64,000 nucleotides of DNA, taken from the NCBI RefSeq assembly GCF_005771635.1, contig NZ_VBWP01000002.1:1-64000 (forward strand). Reading direction: 5' to 3'. The notes below the pieces were generated by a model. The model was not told the DNA's origin, searched no databases, and saw only the letters and a list, made by a program, of their open reading frames with translations. Shown piece after piece: positions 26,275 through 34,820 of the stretch. The DNA comes from Culicoidibacter larvae (GTDB taxonomy: Bacteria > Bacillota_I > Bacilli_A > Culicoidibacterales > Culicoidibacteraceae). Both the position numbers and the translations under genes were made by a program. Positions within the stretch are counted from its first letter, which is position 1. Every line of letters begins with the position of its first letter.

Positions 26275-27201
26275 CTAAATCATTTTCCCTACAGATTCAA
26301 CAAACCATTTCTGGAATGCCGGTATATCAATATCCAAACAAACCTCTGCATTTGTTTTATCGTGATAAGCCATTTTTAAGTCGGCAATAGTAGCACCACT
26401 TGCTGGCCCATTATTATACTCGATCTCAACATACGTTTCTTGAGTTGTAAACAGTTCCGGTTTCACCAAAAATGCAATTGCACATAAGTCATGCATCTTT
26501 AATCCGCCACTCTTTAAGCTGCCCCCGCGATAATGTTGAAACAATGAGTAAATCATCTTTCCGGTTTTATTCATAGATTTAATTGCTTCAATCTCAGGTT
26601 TAGTAATTAAAGCTGTACTTGTAACATCTAGTCCAACCATTACAATAGGTACACCGCTTTGGAAAACAATTGCTGCAGCATGCGGATCAACATATGTATT
26701 AAACTCAGCAATAGTTGTTGTATTCCCGCGTGATAACGATCCACCCATCATAACAATACGTTTAATCTTACTTTTACACTCTGGATACATAGAGAACAAC
26801 AACGCTATATTTGTTAAAGCTGCAATCGGAACTAAAGTAATCGGTTCATCCGCTTCACTTAATGTTTGGCGCATAGCTTCTACTGCATGCATTGATAGCG
26901 GTGCTGTTGTTACTTTAGGAAAATCATACCCTGCCATTCCTGACTCACCATGAATTTCACTGGCATCTTCCAATTCTTTTAACAGTGGCTGACCGCATCC
27001 TTTTGCCACCGGAATTGATTGATTAAAAAATTCCATAAGCTTTAAGGCATTGTCAGTTGTCTTTTCAACATTCACATTACCGGCTACTGTAGTAATTAAC
27101 CGCACATCAAGCTGTTCATCAAAAATCGCCGCTGCAATTGCCACAGCATCATCAATTCCCGGATCAGTATCGATGATAATTGGTATTGGTTTCACACCCA
27201 T
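26275..27201 (-). CDS. Inosine/uridine-preferring nucleoside hydrolase
   Basis: Cleaves nucleosides to base and ribose. The N-terminal IPIIIDTDPGIDDAVAI is the calcium-binding family signature; VTTVAGNVNVEKTTDNALK-type and GESGMAGYDFP segments follow, then IVMMGGSLSRGNTT and AEFNTYVDPHAAAIVF. Residue Asp in MHDLCAIAFLV completes the metal site. The in-frame extension to 27273 crosses the operator, so the ATG at 27201 behind GGAGGAG is the start (308 residues). It is the first gene of the nucleoside operon. Confidence 0.94.
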   Translation of the reverse strand: MGVKPIPIIIDTDPGIDDAVAIAAAIFDEQLDVRLITTVAGNVNVEKTTDNALKLMEFFNQSIPVAKGCGQPLLKELEDASEIHGESGMAGYDFPKVTTAPLSMHAVEAMRQTLSEADEPITLVPIAALTNIALLFSMYPECKSKIKRIVMMGGSLSRGNTTTIAEFNTYVDPHAAAIVFQSGVPIVMVGLDVTSTALITKPEIEAIKSMNKTGKMIYSLFQHYRGGSLKSGGLKMHDLCAIAFLVKPELFTTQETYVEIEYNNGPASGATIADLKMAYHDKTNAEVCLDIDIPAFQKWFVESVGKMI

Positions 27202-27226
27202 TATATACTCCTCCAACTCATGAACT

Positions 27227-27252
27227 CGTTTAGTAAAACGTTTTACTAAACG
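27227..27252. promoter_or_regulatory. Operator palindrome O2 of the nucleoside operon
   Basis: A perfect 26-bp palindrome centred on AAAACGTTTT, with outer arms CGTTTAGT / ACTAAACG. It lies in the 5' untranslated region, 25 bp upstream of the nucleoside hydrolase start. The CG centre is typical of LacI-family sites. Confidence 0.8.
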
Positions 27253-27306
27253 GTTAAAAAAATTTGAAAACAATTGTCTGCAATCACAATTATTCTCTTT
27301 GTATTT

Positions 27307-27326
27307 TGAAGTAAAGCGCTTTCTTC
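27307..27326. promoter_or_regulatory. cre-like site
   Basis: GTAAAGCGCTTTCTT with flanking GAAG/CTTC symmetry lies just downstream of the expected transcription start. It matches the CcpA cre consensus except for the first TG. It may be a catabolite-repression site or another LacI-family half-palindrome. Confidence 0.45.
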
Positions 27327-27334
27327 ATACTTTC

Positions 27335-27363
27335 ATTATAAGTAAAACGTTTTATCATGTCAA
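27335..27363 (-). promoter_or_regulatory. Consensus promoter of the nucleoside operon
   Basis: Minus strand TTGACA (27358-27363), exactly 17-nt spacer, TATAAT (27335-27340). Both hexamers are perfect, so activity should be set by repression. Confidence 0.85.
27341..27356. promoter_or_regulatory. Operator O1 within the promoter spacer
   Basis: AGTAAAACGTTTTATC shares the AAAACGTTTT core and left arm of O2 and fills the spacer between the -35 and -10 hexamers, so a bound repressor would block RNA polymerase. Centre-to-centre distance to O2 is about 109 bp. Confidence 0.75.
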
Positions 27364-27385
27364 TTATATTTTTAAAAAGTTTAAA

Positions 27386-27410
27386 AAAGCGCGCCTTATG
27401 GGCGCGCTTT
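27386..27410 (-). terminator. Intrinsic terminator after the GH1 gene
   Basis: 10-bp perfect stem AAAGCGCGCC / GGCGCGCTTT with 5-nt loop; T-rich minus-strand tail. Confidence 0.9.
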
Positions 27411-27413
27411 TTT

Positions 27414-28814
27414 CTATTTTCCATCAAAACGATTCAGTTTGGCAACTTCTTTCATCCATAATCCTGACTTCTTAATTGTCCGCTTCTGAGTAGCTAAATC
27501 TAAACGATAGAATCCATAACGGTTTTTGTATGCATTGGCCCATGACCAGTTATCAATAAAGGTCCATAAATGATAGCCTTTGCAGTTAGCTCCTTCTTCA
27601 ATCGCCTGGTGTAACCATTCAAGATGTTCTTGAATAAATTCTATCCGGTAGTCATCCTGCACAATGCCATCTTCGCCGATAAAGCGTTCTTCATGCTCAA
27701 CCCCCATACCATTTTCAGAAATATACCATTCAATATTGCCATAATTTTCTTGAACATTTTTAGCAATATCATAGATGCCACGTGGGTAAATCTCCCAGCC
27801 GCGATATGGATTCATGCGTCGTCCCGGCATTTCATAATTATCGAAGAACCACTCAGGTGCAAACGCTTCATCAGCAGCAATCGCCGCTTCTCTTGCTTTC
27901 ACCCGGCGCGGCTGATAATAATTCACGCCAAGGATATCGACAGTATTATTTTTAATAACAGCTAATTCTTCTTCAGTGTACACCGGTAAATGATCATGTT
28001 CTTTTAAAATTGTCATCAATTCTTCCGGGAACTCACCTTTTACCGATGGATCAAGGAATGAGCGGTTGAAGAATAAATCGCAAATATGTGCTGCCTTAAC
28101 ATCCGTCGTATTGGATTCATCACGCGGATATGATGGAGTTAAGTTCAATATAATACCGATTTTTCCATCCAATTGTAATTCGCGATATGCAGCTACCGCC
28201 ATGCTTGAAGCTAGTTGCGAATAATATGCCACTTGAATAGCGCGTTTAAAATCAACAATATTAGGATAGTGAAATTGGTACATATAACCTGCTTCAACCG
28301 GTACAATCGGCTCATTATGTGTAAACCAGTACTTCACTCGGTCACCAAAAAGCTCAAAACATGTTTTAGCATAGGTTACATAAGCTTCAACAACTTCAAG
28401 ATTTTCCCAGCCACCAATATCTTGCATCTCAATTGGCATATCAAAATGATATAAGTTAAAGAACGGCTCAATCCCCTGAGCAATCAATTCATCAATAACA
28501 TTATTGTAAAAATCTACTGCTTTCGGATTTACTTCACCACGACCACCAGGAATTAAACGTGCCCATGAAATAGAAGTACGAAAACTATTTAAATTGATAT
28601 CTTTCATCAGCTGGATATCACTCTTATAATTTTTATAAAAAGTTGAAGCATCGGTTGCCGGAACTTGGTTATGGAACTTATCCGGTTCAATTTGATACCA
28701 ATAATCAAAAATATTTAAACCTTTACCATCTTCAAAAGCGGCTCCCTCAGATTGAGTTGCACTACTCGCTGCACCCCACCAAAAATTATTGGCAAATTGA
28801 TATGTTTTGCTCAT
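27414..28814 (-). CDS. GH1 glycosidase, probable 6-phospho-beta-glucosidase
   Basis: Retaining glycosidase of family GH1. The acid/base Glu is in YWFTHNEPI (about 172) and the nucleophile Glu in WYISENGMG (about 365). FWWGAASSATQSEGA is the N-terminal family signature. Near the end, FIDNWSWANAYKNRYGFY has Ser where sugar-only beta-glucosidases have Glu, followed by Lys and Tyr; this is the phosphate-binding pattern of 6-phospho enzymes. No PTS gene is adjacent. A GTG at 28823 lies inside the GGAG site; the ATG at 28814 follows AAGGAG by 8 nt, giving 466 residues. Confidence 0.92.
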   Translation of the reverse strand: MSKTYQFANNFWWGAASSATQSEGAAFEDGKGLNIFDYWYQIEPDKFHNQVPATDASTFYKNYKSDIQLMKDINLNSFRTSISWARLIPGGRGEVNPKAVDFYNNVIDELIAQGIEPFFNLYHFDMPIEMQDIGGWENLEVVEAYVTYAKTCFELFGDRVKYWFTHNEPIVPVEAGYMYQFHYPNIVDFKRAIQVAYYSQLASSMAVAAYRELQLDGKIGIILNLTPSYPRDESNTTDVKAAHICDLFFNRSFLDPSVKGEFPEELMTILKEHDHLPVYTEEELAVIKNNTVDILGVNYYQPRRVKAREAAIAADEAFAPEWFFDNYEMPGRRMNPYRGWEIYPRGIYDIAKNVQENYGNIEWYISENGMGVEHEERFIGEDGIVQDDYRIEFIQEHLEWLHQAIEEGANCKGYHLWTFIDNWSWANAYKNRYGFYRLDLATQKRTIKKSGLWMKEVAKLNRFDGK

Positions 28815-28839
28815 AAATTTCACTCCTTCATTCTATGCA

Positions 28840-28868
28840 ATTATATCATAACACGCAGACTTTGTTAA
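28840..28868 (-). promoter_or_regulatory. Promoter of the GH1 gene
   Basis: TTAACA (28863-28868), 17-nt spacer, TATAAT (28840-28845) on the minus strand. Confidence 0.65.
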
Positions 28869-28910
28869 TTATTTTAAATAACTTTCCTTTTCATTTTTTG
28901 AAAAACTAAA

Positions 28911-28943
28911 AAAGTGCGGCGAGGCTGAGCCTCGTCGCACTTT
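28911..28943 (-). terminator. Intrinsic terminator after the Nudix gene
   Basis: 15-bp stem with one G-U pair (AAAGTGCG...GAGGC / GCCTC...CGCACTTT) and 3-nt loop; minus-strand tail TTTAG. Confidence 0.85.
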
Positions 28944-28950
28944 AAATCTT

Positions 28951-29568
28951 TTACTTTAAAAAGCTTTCAATCGCAATTTGACTCCAAGTTTCAAAACGAT
29001 CAAAGGCTGAACGCAATTCTTCCGAGCTCATAAATACGCCTTCTAACTGTTCAACTTCACGAATCGCTACATCGGCTTCACTTGGAACTGTAATAACGCC
29101 GATAATACCAATATGATCTTGACTTACTTCATTACTCAAGTCATTAATATACCCTAAAATTCGGTAATTTTCATATTGATAACCTTCATAAGTGGTCTCT
29201 TCTTCTAACTCACGAATAATCGTTTCCACAAAACTACCACCGTCAGCCTCATCCATATGGCCACCAGTACCAATACTTAGCAACCCATGTAAACGGGCCT
29301 CGCCGCCCTTTGCCAGGCGCTTAGTCACAAAATAACGTCCGCTATCCGCTGCTTGAACAACTGTATAAGGAATTGGTTGGCGGAAAACCGGATTATATTC
29401 AGCAGTAAACCGCGGAATATAATAAAAACGCTCTTCTAAAATATTAACCGGTGAATCCTCAATTGCCACTAACCCTTCAGCTAGCTCACTGAGATGTTCA
29501 GCTGGTATAACAGCAATAACCTCACCATTGTATTTCTCTTTCAATGCTTTTCGATCCGCTTTGCTCAT
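28951..29568 (-). CDS. Nudix-domain hydrolase-like protein
   Basis: The 205-residue protein carries a Nudix box GTGGHMDEADGGSFVETIIRELEEET (about 115-140 of the trimmed protein), close to the consensus GX5EX7REUXEEXGU, with the REXXEE acids that bind Mg2+ all present. The upstream half (IAVIPAEHLSELAEGLV, then FRQPIPYTVVQ) is conserved in a subfamily whose substrate is unknown to me. The first in-frame start (29634) is replaced by the ATG at 29568 because AAGGAG lies about 11 nt before it. It is a single-gene unit between two terminators. Confidence 0.82.
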   Translation of the reverse strand: MSKADRKALKEKYNGEVIAVIPAEHLSELAEGLVAIEDSPVNILEERFYYIPRFTAEYNPVFRQPIPYTVVQAADSGRYFVTKRLAKGGEARLHGLLSIGTGGHMDEADGGSFVETIIRELEEETTYEGYQYENYRILGYINDLSNEVSQDHIGIIGVITVPSEADVAIREVEQLEGVFMSSEELRSAFDRFETWSQIAIESFLK

Positions 29569-29622
29569 CGATGTATCACTCCTTATTCTATGGTTTTTAT
29601 TATAGCACAAAATAACAAAAAA

Positions 29623-29655
29623 ATGCGGTGACATATCTAAATTATGTCACCGCAT
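29623..29655 (-). terminator. Intrinsic terminator after the flavodiiron gene
   Basis: 13-bp perfect stem ATGCGGTGACATA / TATGTCACCGCAT, 7-nt loop, then seven T residues on the minus strand. Confidence 0.93.
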
Positions 29656-29662
29656 CACTTAC

Positions 29663-30856
29663 TTATTCAGCAGTTTCGCTCGCTTTTACTTGTTCAATAA
29701 CATGATCGCGTAAAGCATCTAATGCATTGGCATCAGGGACAAACTCTGATTCAATACTTGGCAGAATTTCCCATTTTTGACTTTCAAAGAAAGCGTTGAT
29801 TTCTTTCGTAGCTGAATTACTCCAACCATAAGAACCAAATGCCATTGCCACTTTATTACGAGCTTTAAAACCTTTTGCATATGTCATAAAAGCACCGATT
29901 GTTGGTAAAATGGTATTGTTTAAGTTTGGCGAACCAACAAACACATATTTACATGTCATTAAGTATGGAATGATATCAGAAATATCATCAGTGTGGGCAT
30001 GTAAACTGAACATATGATATTCAATACCAGCATCCTCTAATGCTTCTTGTACCGCGTATGCCATTTTCTTAGTAGACTCCCACATTGAATCATAAACGAT
30101 AATTGCTTTACCATCCTGTTCATGATTTGACCATGAACGATATTCTTCTTGAACGCGCTCAATATTTTCTTTTTTGGTCCAAATTAAACCATGCGCATTA
30201 GCAATCATCTCAATATCAAGTCCGTCTACCGCATCCAATGCGCGTTTTACCGGCATTGCATAAGGCATAACAATGTTTGCATAATATTTTTTCAACTCTT
30301 CAAAAATGATATCGGTTGGATATTCATAATCAAAACGCTCACTTGAAGCTAAATGTTGTCCGAAGGCATCATTTGAGAACAAGATTTTTTCTTCTGGCAT
30401 ATACCCAACCATACTATCTGGCCAGTGAACCATTGGAATCGTTACGAAATGAAGACTGCGTTTACCAAGGCTTACAGAATCACCGGTTTTCTTTTCAATA
30501 ACCCGGAAATCATCACGATGGAAATGCAAATGTAAATGTTTAATATCATCTTTTGATGCTATAATTGTAGCATTTTCAGCTGCATCATATAATCTTGGAA
30601 TTGCTCCGGAATGATCTAATTCCCCATGTAACGAAATAATATAATCGATATCTTTAGGATCAACAATTTTGCTGATACGTTTCATCATTTCTTCAGTATG
30701 ACTTGCTTTTACAGTATCGATAACAGTAATTTTTTCGTCGATAATTAAATACGCATTGTAAGTAGTTCCGCGTGGTGTAACATATCCGTGTACATTACGG
30801 ATTTCCCAATCGATCGCTCCTACCCAATAAATTCCCTCACGCAATTGAATTGCCAT
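29663..30856 (-). CDS. Flavodiiron protein (FprA type), O2/NO reductase
   Basis: Reduces oxygen to water or nitric oxide to N2O. The N-terminal metallo-beta-lactamase-like domain carries the di-iron ligands in LHGELDHSG, VHWPDSM, SNDAFG and NAHG. The C-terminal flavodoxin domain (from about 255) starts AIIVYDSMWESTKKMA, the FMN phosphate loop, and contains GSPNLNNTILP and FGSYGWSN. At 397 residues it is the minimal class A enzyme without rubredoxin fusion; its electron donor is not in the window. With sodA it points to defence against oxygen in a fermenting cell. It is monocistronic. Confidence 0.95.
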   Translation of the reverse strand: MAIQLREGIYWVGAIDWEIRNVHGYVTPRGTTYNAYLIIDEKITVIDTVKASHTEEMMKRISKIVDPKDIDYIISLHGELDHSGAIPRLYDAAENATIIASKDDIKHLHLHFHRDDFRVIEKKTGDSVSLGKRSLHFVTIPMVHWPDSMVGYMPEEKILFSNDAFGQHLASSERFDYEYPTDIIFEELKKYYANIVMPYAMPVKRALDAVDGLDIEMIANAHGLIWTKKENIERVQEEYRSWSNHEQDGKAIIVYDSMWESTKKMAYAVQEALEDAGIEYHMFSLHAHTDDISDIIPYLMTCKYVFVGSPNLNNTILPTIGAFMTYAKGFKARNKVAMAFGSYGWSNSATKEINAFFESQKWEILPSIESEFVPDANALDALRDHVIEQVKASETAE

Positions 30857-30919
30857 ATTGTGTCACCTCTAGTTTTCTAAAAAATTTAATTGTGAAATTT
30901 CTGTTTATCTACATGTATA

Positions 30920-30948
30920 ATTGTACTAAAAGCGTCAGCTGAGTGCAA
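30920..30948 (-). promoter_or_regulatory. Promoter of the flavodiiron gene
   Basis: TTGCAC (30943-30948), 17-nt spacer, TACAAT (30920-30925) on the minus strand. The 5' untranslated region is about 60 nt. Confidence 0.65.
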
Positions 30949-31044
30949 GAAAAACGACTTCATTCGCCATATTCTTAGCGTTATTTCACTTTTTAGCTCA
31001 AAGCCCTTAAATATCATCACCAAATCATTACAAAAGAACCCATA

Positions 31045-31077
31045 GAAAAGGCGGACTGCCTGGCAGTCCGCCTTTTC
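31045..31077 (-). terminator. Intrinsic terminator after the TPR gene
   Basis: Long perfect inverted repeat (GAAAAGGCGGACT / AGTCCGCCTTTTC) around GCCTGGC; short T run on the minus strand. Confidence 0.8.
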
Positions 31078-31085
31078 CGCTTTCT

Positions 31086-33176
31086 TTAAAACGGATAAAA
31101 GAAATCAATAGTATTGCTGCTCAATGCCGAATTAATCTTAGCACGAGTTATGTTATCAGTATATGGTAACAGCTTTTGAATTGTAGCAATATTATTAATA
31201 CCACTGAGTACATGCTTGTAGTAATGGTTAAGAGCTGCTTCCGGCTCTTCTTTCAGCAATTTATCAATAATTTGCTCAGCTTTTTGCTTATCTTCATAAA
31301 AGCCGATACCATGAACTAGAAAGTACGCATGTAAATAATCAATATTTTCATGATCTTTATTGGCATCAATAGCATTATTCAAAAGCTCAAATGCTTGAGT
31401 AATATTTTTTTCAACACCAATGCCTTTATAGTAGCTATGAATCATCTGTGCACTCGCACACGGACAGTAACTTTCAAACTCGGCTGCTTTTTGATAATAG
31501 GCAAAAGCCATATTATTATCAACCGCCACGCCCAAACCATGTTCATAGGCAAAACCAATATGCACCAAAGCACATGAATAATCGCCGCCATGAGTGGCAT
31601 TAGCATCACTTAACAGTGTCAATGCCTGCGGGTAATCAATAGCACTACTGTATAATCCGGTTAAATAAATACATCCTAACCGCATCATTGCAAAACTGCT
31701 ATTGGTTTGAGCAACTGCCTGCTGGTATAGTGGAATAATCTTATCACTGTATTTGCTAGGAATTCGCTCGTATAAGCTCACCAAGAAATCCAATTGCTCA
31801 GCATCATGTAAGGTATTAACCAGTCGTTCTACATCAATAATTGCCTTTTTTATCATATTCAATTCTGAATATGCATATGCACGTTGCTGGAGAATCAAAT
31901 TATCATTAGGATTATTAGCTAAAAACTGGGTAAAATCAGCAATAGCTGCCCCGAAGTTATCTTGCATAAAATAAACATTTCCACGTCCAAAATAGAGCGA
32001 ATCAGGTACCATGGAACCAGCCACTTGGATTGCTTTGTTGAATATTGGCAATGCTTCCTCAAGTTGATCGCTATATAGGTAAGAAAATGCTAAGCTGCTC
32101 CAACCACCAAGCCATTTTGAGTCATCATTTAAAACCGTCGTTAAATCAGCAATAGCCAATGGATAATCTTCCAAATGATAAGCAATCAAGCCACGACCAC
32201 CCTGCGCATATGGATAGTCATTATCACTGAGTGTCAAAGCCAAGTCAAAATCAGTAAATGCCGTTTGATAATCATTTAATTCATAATGAACATACCCACG
32301 TGTAGCTAACCCCACAGTCCACATTGGTGATGCCGCGATTGCAGTATTTAGATCCTGCAAGGCATCTTCGTAGCGATTCATTTGATAAAGTACCAATCCT
32401 CTGCCCGAAGTTGCAAATGAGTAGGTATTATCCGATAGTTCTAAAGCACTATTAAAATCTGCCAATGCTAATTCAAATTGATTGAAATAGTACTCAATAT
32501 GATAATACGCCCAGCCACGAACGGCGAACCCAAGTGGCCACTTTGGGTTCTCTTCCAGAGCCAAAGTTAAATCTTCAATTGCCAAATCATATTCCTGCTT
32601 TTCATGAAAACAAAGTCCGCGCCCGCCATATGCATACCCATAACGCGGTTCCATTTCAATTGCTTTGTTGAAGTTTTCTATCGCTGCGTCATATTCATTC
32701 AGCTCATAAAGTACCCAACCGCAGATTGCCAGCCCCAGCAACCACTCCGGATTCATCTGTAAAGCATCTAACAAATCTTCTTTAGCCCGGCCATAATCAT
32801 CAAGTTGATAATAGGTAATTCCGCGACCGCCAATAGCATAAGCATCTTGATGGTTGCTCAAAGAAACTGCATAATTAAAGTCATTTAGAGCTAAATCATA
32901 AACTTCTAGCTCATAATACGCCCAGCCACGGTATGTAAACGCATCAGCACTCCTATCATCTTCAGCCAAAACCCGGGTAGCATACTCAACCGTTTCCTCT
33001 GCTCGTCCGGCACCAAGTACTCCAAGCCGCGCCAACCATAACAAAATAAGCGTATCATTATCAAAATCAGCTAATGCTGCCTCTAATAAACGATAAGCTT
33101 CATCAAACCTTTGTTCATCTACCAATGCTTTGGCCTCATCAAAAACCTGCTGTAATTCAAAACTCAATGACGTCAC
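31086..33176 (-). CDS. Large TPR and Sel1-like repeat protein, cytosolic
   Basis: This 696-residue protein is almost all helical repeats. Residues about 1-430 are TPR motifs in which two TPRs form a longer unit of about 68 residues that recurs at least four times, each opening with a GGRG or SGRG turn (YAIGGRGITYYQLDDY, YAYGGRGLCFHEKQEY, ATSGRGLVLYQMNRY, AQGGRGLIAYHLEDY). Residues about 480-640 are Sel1-like (IGFAYEHGLGVAVDNNMAFAYYQKAAE and SYYKGIGVEKNITQAFELLNNAI). There is no signal peptide or membrane segment, so it is likely a cytosolic scaffold. The start is uncertain: the GTG at 33176 abuts AGGAA, and a TTG at 33167 is better spaced. The partner is unknown. Confidence 0.88.
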   Translation of the reverse strand: MTSLSFELQQVFDEAKALVDEQRFDEAYRLLEAALADFDNDTLILLWLARLGVLGAGRAEETVEYATRVLAEDDRSADAFTYRGWAYYELEVYDLALNDFNYAVSLSNHQDAYAIGGRGITYYQLDDYGRAKEDLLDALQMNPEWLLGLAICGWVLYELNEYDAAIENFNKAIEMEPRYGYAYGGRGLCFHEKQEYDLAIEDLTLALEENPKWPLGFAVRGWAYYHIEYYFNQFELALADFNSALELSDNTYSFATSGRGLVLYQMNRYEDALQDLNTAIAASPMWTVGLATRGYVHYELNDYQTAFTDFDLALTLSDNDYPYAQGGRGLIAYHLEDYPLAIADLTTVLNDDSKWLGGWSSLAFSYLYSDQLEEALPIFNKAIQVAGSMVPDSLYFGRGNVYFMQDNFGAAIADFTQFLANNPNDNLILQQRAYAYSELNMIKKAIIDVERLVNTLHDAEQLDFLVSLYERIPSKYSDKIIPLYQQAVAQTNSSFAMMRLGCIYLTGLYSSAIDYPQALTLLSDANATHGGDYSCALVHIGFAYEHGLGVAVDNNMAFAYYQKAAEFESYCPCASAQMIHSYYKGIGVEKNITQAFELLNNAIDANKDHENIDYLHAYFLVHGIGFYEDKQKAEQIIDKLLKEEPEAALNHYYKHVLSGINNIATIQKLLPYTDNITRAKINSALSSNTIDFFYPF

Positions 33177-33223
33177 TTCCTATTCCTATTTATTATACCA
33201 CGACACTTTGGTTTAAACATAGA

Positions 33224-33251
33224 AAAACGAGCGTCCAAGGACACTCGTTTT
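33224..33251 (-). terminator. Intrinsic terminator after frr
   Basis: Stem AAAACGAGTGTCC / GGACGCTCGTTTT on the minus strand (one G-U pair) followed by TCTATG; ends the rpsB-tsf-pyrH-frr unit. Confidence 0.8.
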
Positions 33252-33291
33252 AAAACTATCTACATATTCCAAAAGCTCTGCAAGCGTTTAG

Positions 33292-33837
33292 TTATACAGT
33301 CATAATATCTTGCTCTTTTTCAGCACTAATCTCATCAATTTTTTTAATATGCGCATCAGTAGCTTTTTGAACATCATCTTGATATCCCTTTTTATCATCT
33401 TCAGGAATATCCATTTTTTTCAATGAATCGTTGATATCACGGCGAATATTGCGGATTGCAACTTTCGCCTCTTCAGCAACGGCTTTCACTTGTTTAACTA
33501 ATTCCTTCCGGCGATCTTCAGTTAATGCCGGAATCGCAATACGGATAATATTACCGTCATTCGTTGGATTAAAACCTAAATTTGCTTTTTCGATTGCTTG
33601 TTCAATCTCACCAAGAACACCTTTGTCATAAGGTGAAACAACTAATTGTCGTGCTTCCGGAACTGAAATTTGAGCCAGTTGCGGTAATGGTGTATCAACA
33701 CCATAATAGCTAACTAAAACCCGGTTTAATACCGTTGGATTTGCACGACCGGTGCGGATTGTAACCAACTCATCCGAAAAACGGTTAATTGATTTGTCCA
33801 TTTTTTCATTCATTTGATTCATTAATTGTTGTGGCAT
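33292..33837 (-). CDS. frr: Ribosome recycling factor
   Basis: Splits post-termination ribosomes with EF-G. The 181-residue protein shows the three-helix bundle and RRF core: RFSDELVTIRTGRANPTVLNRV, YYGVDTPLPQLAQISVPEARQLVVSPYD, and NDGNIIRIAIPALTEDRRKELVKQ. The longer frame to 33861 overlaps pyrH; AAGGAG lies 9 nt before the ATG at 33837. It ends the rpsB-tsf-pyrH-frr operon. In many Firmicutes uppS-cdsA-dxr follow directly, but here that block is 20 kb away. Confidence 0.97.
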   Translation of the reverse strand: MPQQLMNQMNEKMDKSINRFSDELVTIRTGRANPTVLNRVLVSYYGVDTPLPQLAQISVPEARQLVVSPYDKGVLGEIEQAIEKANLGFNPTNDGNIIRIAIPALTEDRRKELVKQVKAVAEEAKVAIRNIRRDINDSLKKMDIPEDDKKGYQDDVQKATDAHIKKIDEISAEKEQDIMTV

Positions 33838-33850
33838 ATTATTTCTCTCC

Positions 33851-34570
33851 TTATCCAGCAATTACAGTACCGATATCTTCTCCGGCAATTGCTCGTTTAA
33901 TACTTCCTTTTTCCATCATTGAAAATACAACAAGTTTTAAATTATTATCTTTACAAAGTGTAGATGCAGTTAAGTCCATAACTCCAAGTTCTTTATTCAG
34001 TAATTCTTGATGGGTTAAAGCGGTAAATTTCTCAGCAGTTGGATCTGTTTTAGGATCAGCAGTATAAACGCCATCAACATTATTCTTAGCCATTAAGATA
34101 ACATCGGCATTAATTTCTGCAGCCCGTAATGCAGCAGTGGTATCGGTTGAAAAGTAAGGATTCCCAGTTCCACCGGCGAATATAACAATTCGTCCTTTTT
34201 CTAAATGGCGGATTGCCCGGCGGCGAATATATGGTTCTGCGATTTCTTGCATATTAATTGATGAAAGCACCCGCGTTTGCAATTCGCGTTTTTCCAACGC
34301 ATCCTGCAATGCCAAAGCATTCATAATCGTTGCCAGCATACCCATATAATCAGCACTTGAACGATCCATGCCAAGCTCACTGGCAGTTTTACCGCGCCAG
34401 ATATTACCGCCACCAACGATAATAGCAATTTCTGCTCCCAATTGATGAGCATCAACAATTTCTTCAGCAATCAAAGAAACAATCTTAGGATCAATTCCAA
34501 ATCCCAGGTCACCGGCCAAAGCCTCACCGCTTAACTTTAAAACTACGCGATTATATTTTTTCTGCATCAT
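33851..34570 (-). CDS. pyrH: Uridylate kinase
   Basis: Hexameric UMP kinase of pyrimidine nucleotide synthesis, amino-acid kinase family. [13 protein letters not shown] is the N-terminal nucleotide loop; [10 protein letters not shown] is the UMP-binding glycine loop; [38 protein letters not shown] and [15 protein letters not shown] are all family motifs. Two ATG codons in tandem follow GAGGTG; the second (34567) has the better spacing. Length 239. It follows tsf after a 250-nt spacer with strong potential secondary structure. Confidence 0.97.
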   Translation of the reverse strand: MMQKKYNRVVLKLSGEALAGDLGFGIDPKIVSLIAEEIVDAHQLGAEIAIIVGGGNIWRGKTASELGMDRSSADYMGMLATIMNALALQDALEKRELQTRVLSSINMQEIAEPYIRRRAIRHLEKGRIVIFAGGTGNPYFSTDTTAALRAAEINADVILMAKNNVDGVYTADPKTDPTAEKFTALTHQELLNKELGVMDLTASTLCKDNNLKLVVFSMMEKGSIKRAIAGEDIGTVIAG

Positions 34571-34614
34571 TACACCTCATTAAATATCGATAAAACAGTA
34601 AAAAGCTCATAACA

Positions 34615-34779
34615 AACGCCTGTCTTCCTACAGTAAAGAAATTTTGAAAATGACGGTTTCGCCGTGCCAGCATCTGGACGGCAAAACCTAAACTTCCGTG
34701 TATAGTTGTCAGTATCAAACAATGATGTTCTTTTGACTCTGTACACCTCACATTCAACAATTCTTGGAATACAAGCGTT
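34615..34779 (-). other. Long imperfect palindrome in the tsf-pyrH spacer
   Basis: Outer arms 34615-34628 and 34766-34779 pair over 14 positions with one mismatch (AACGCYTGT core). An inner hairpin (GCCGT-CCAG-atg-CTGG-ACGGC, one bulge) lies at 34661-34682, near the middle. There is no convincing gene: a 70-codon minus-strand ORF across it has no ribosome site. It could be a processing site, attenuator or inserted element. Confidence 0.55.
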
Positions 34780-34820
34780 CATAACTTTTTTATTTTATAA
34801 CAAGTATCTTCAATACTTTA

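Noticed and set aside
34570-34782. 70-codon minus-strand frame between tsf and pyrH
   Set aside because: No ribosome site, overlaps the pyrH start, and lies on a long palindrome whose structure explains the sequence better.
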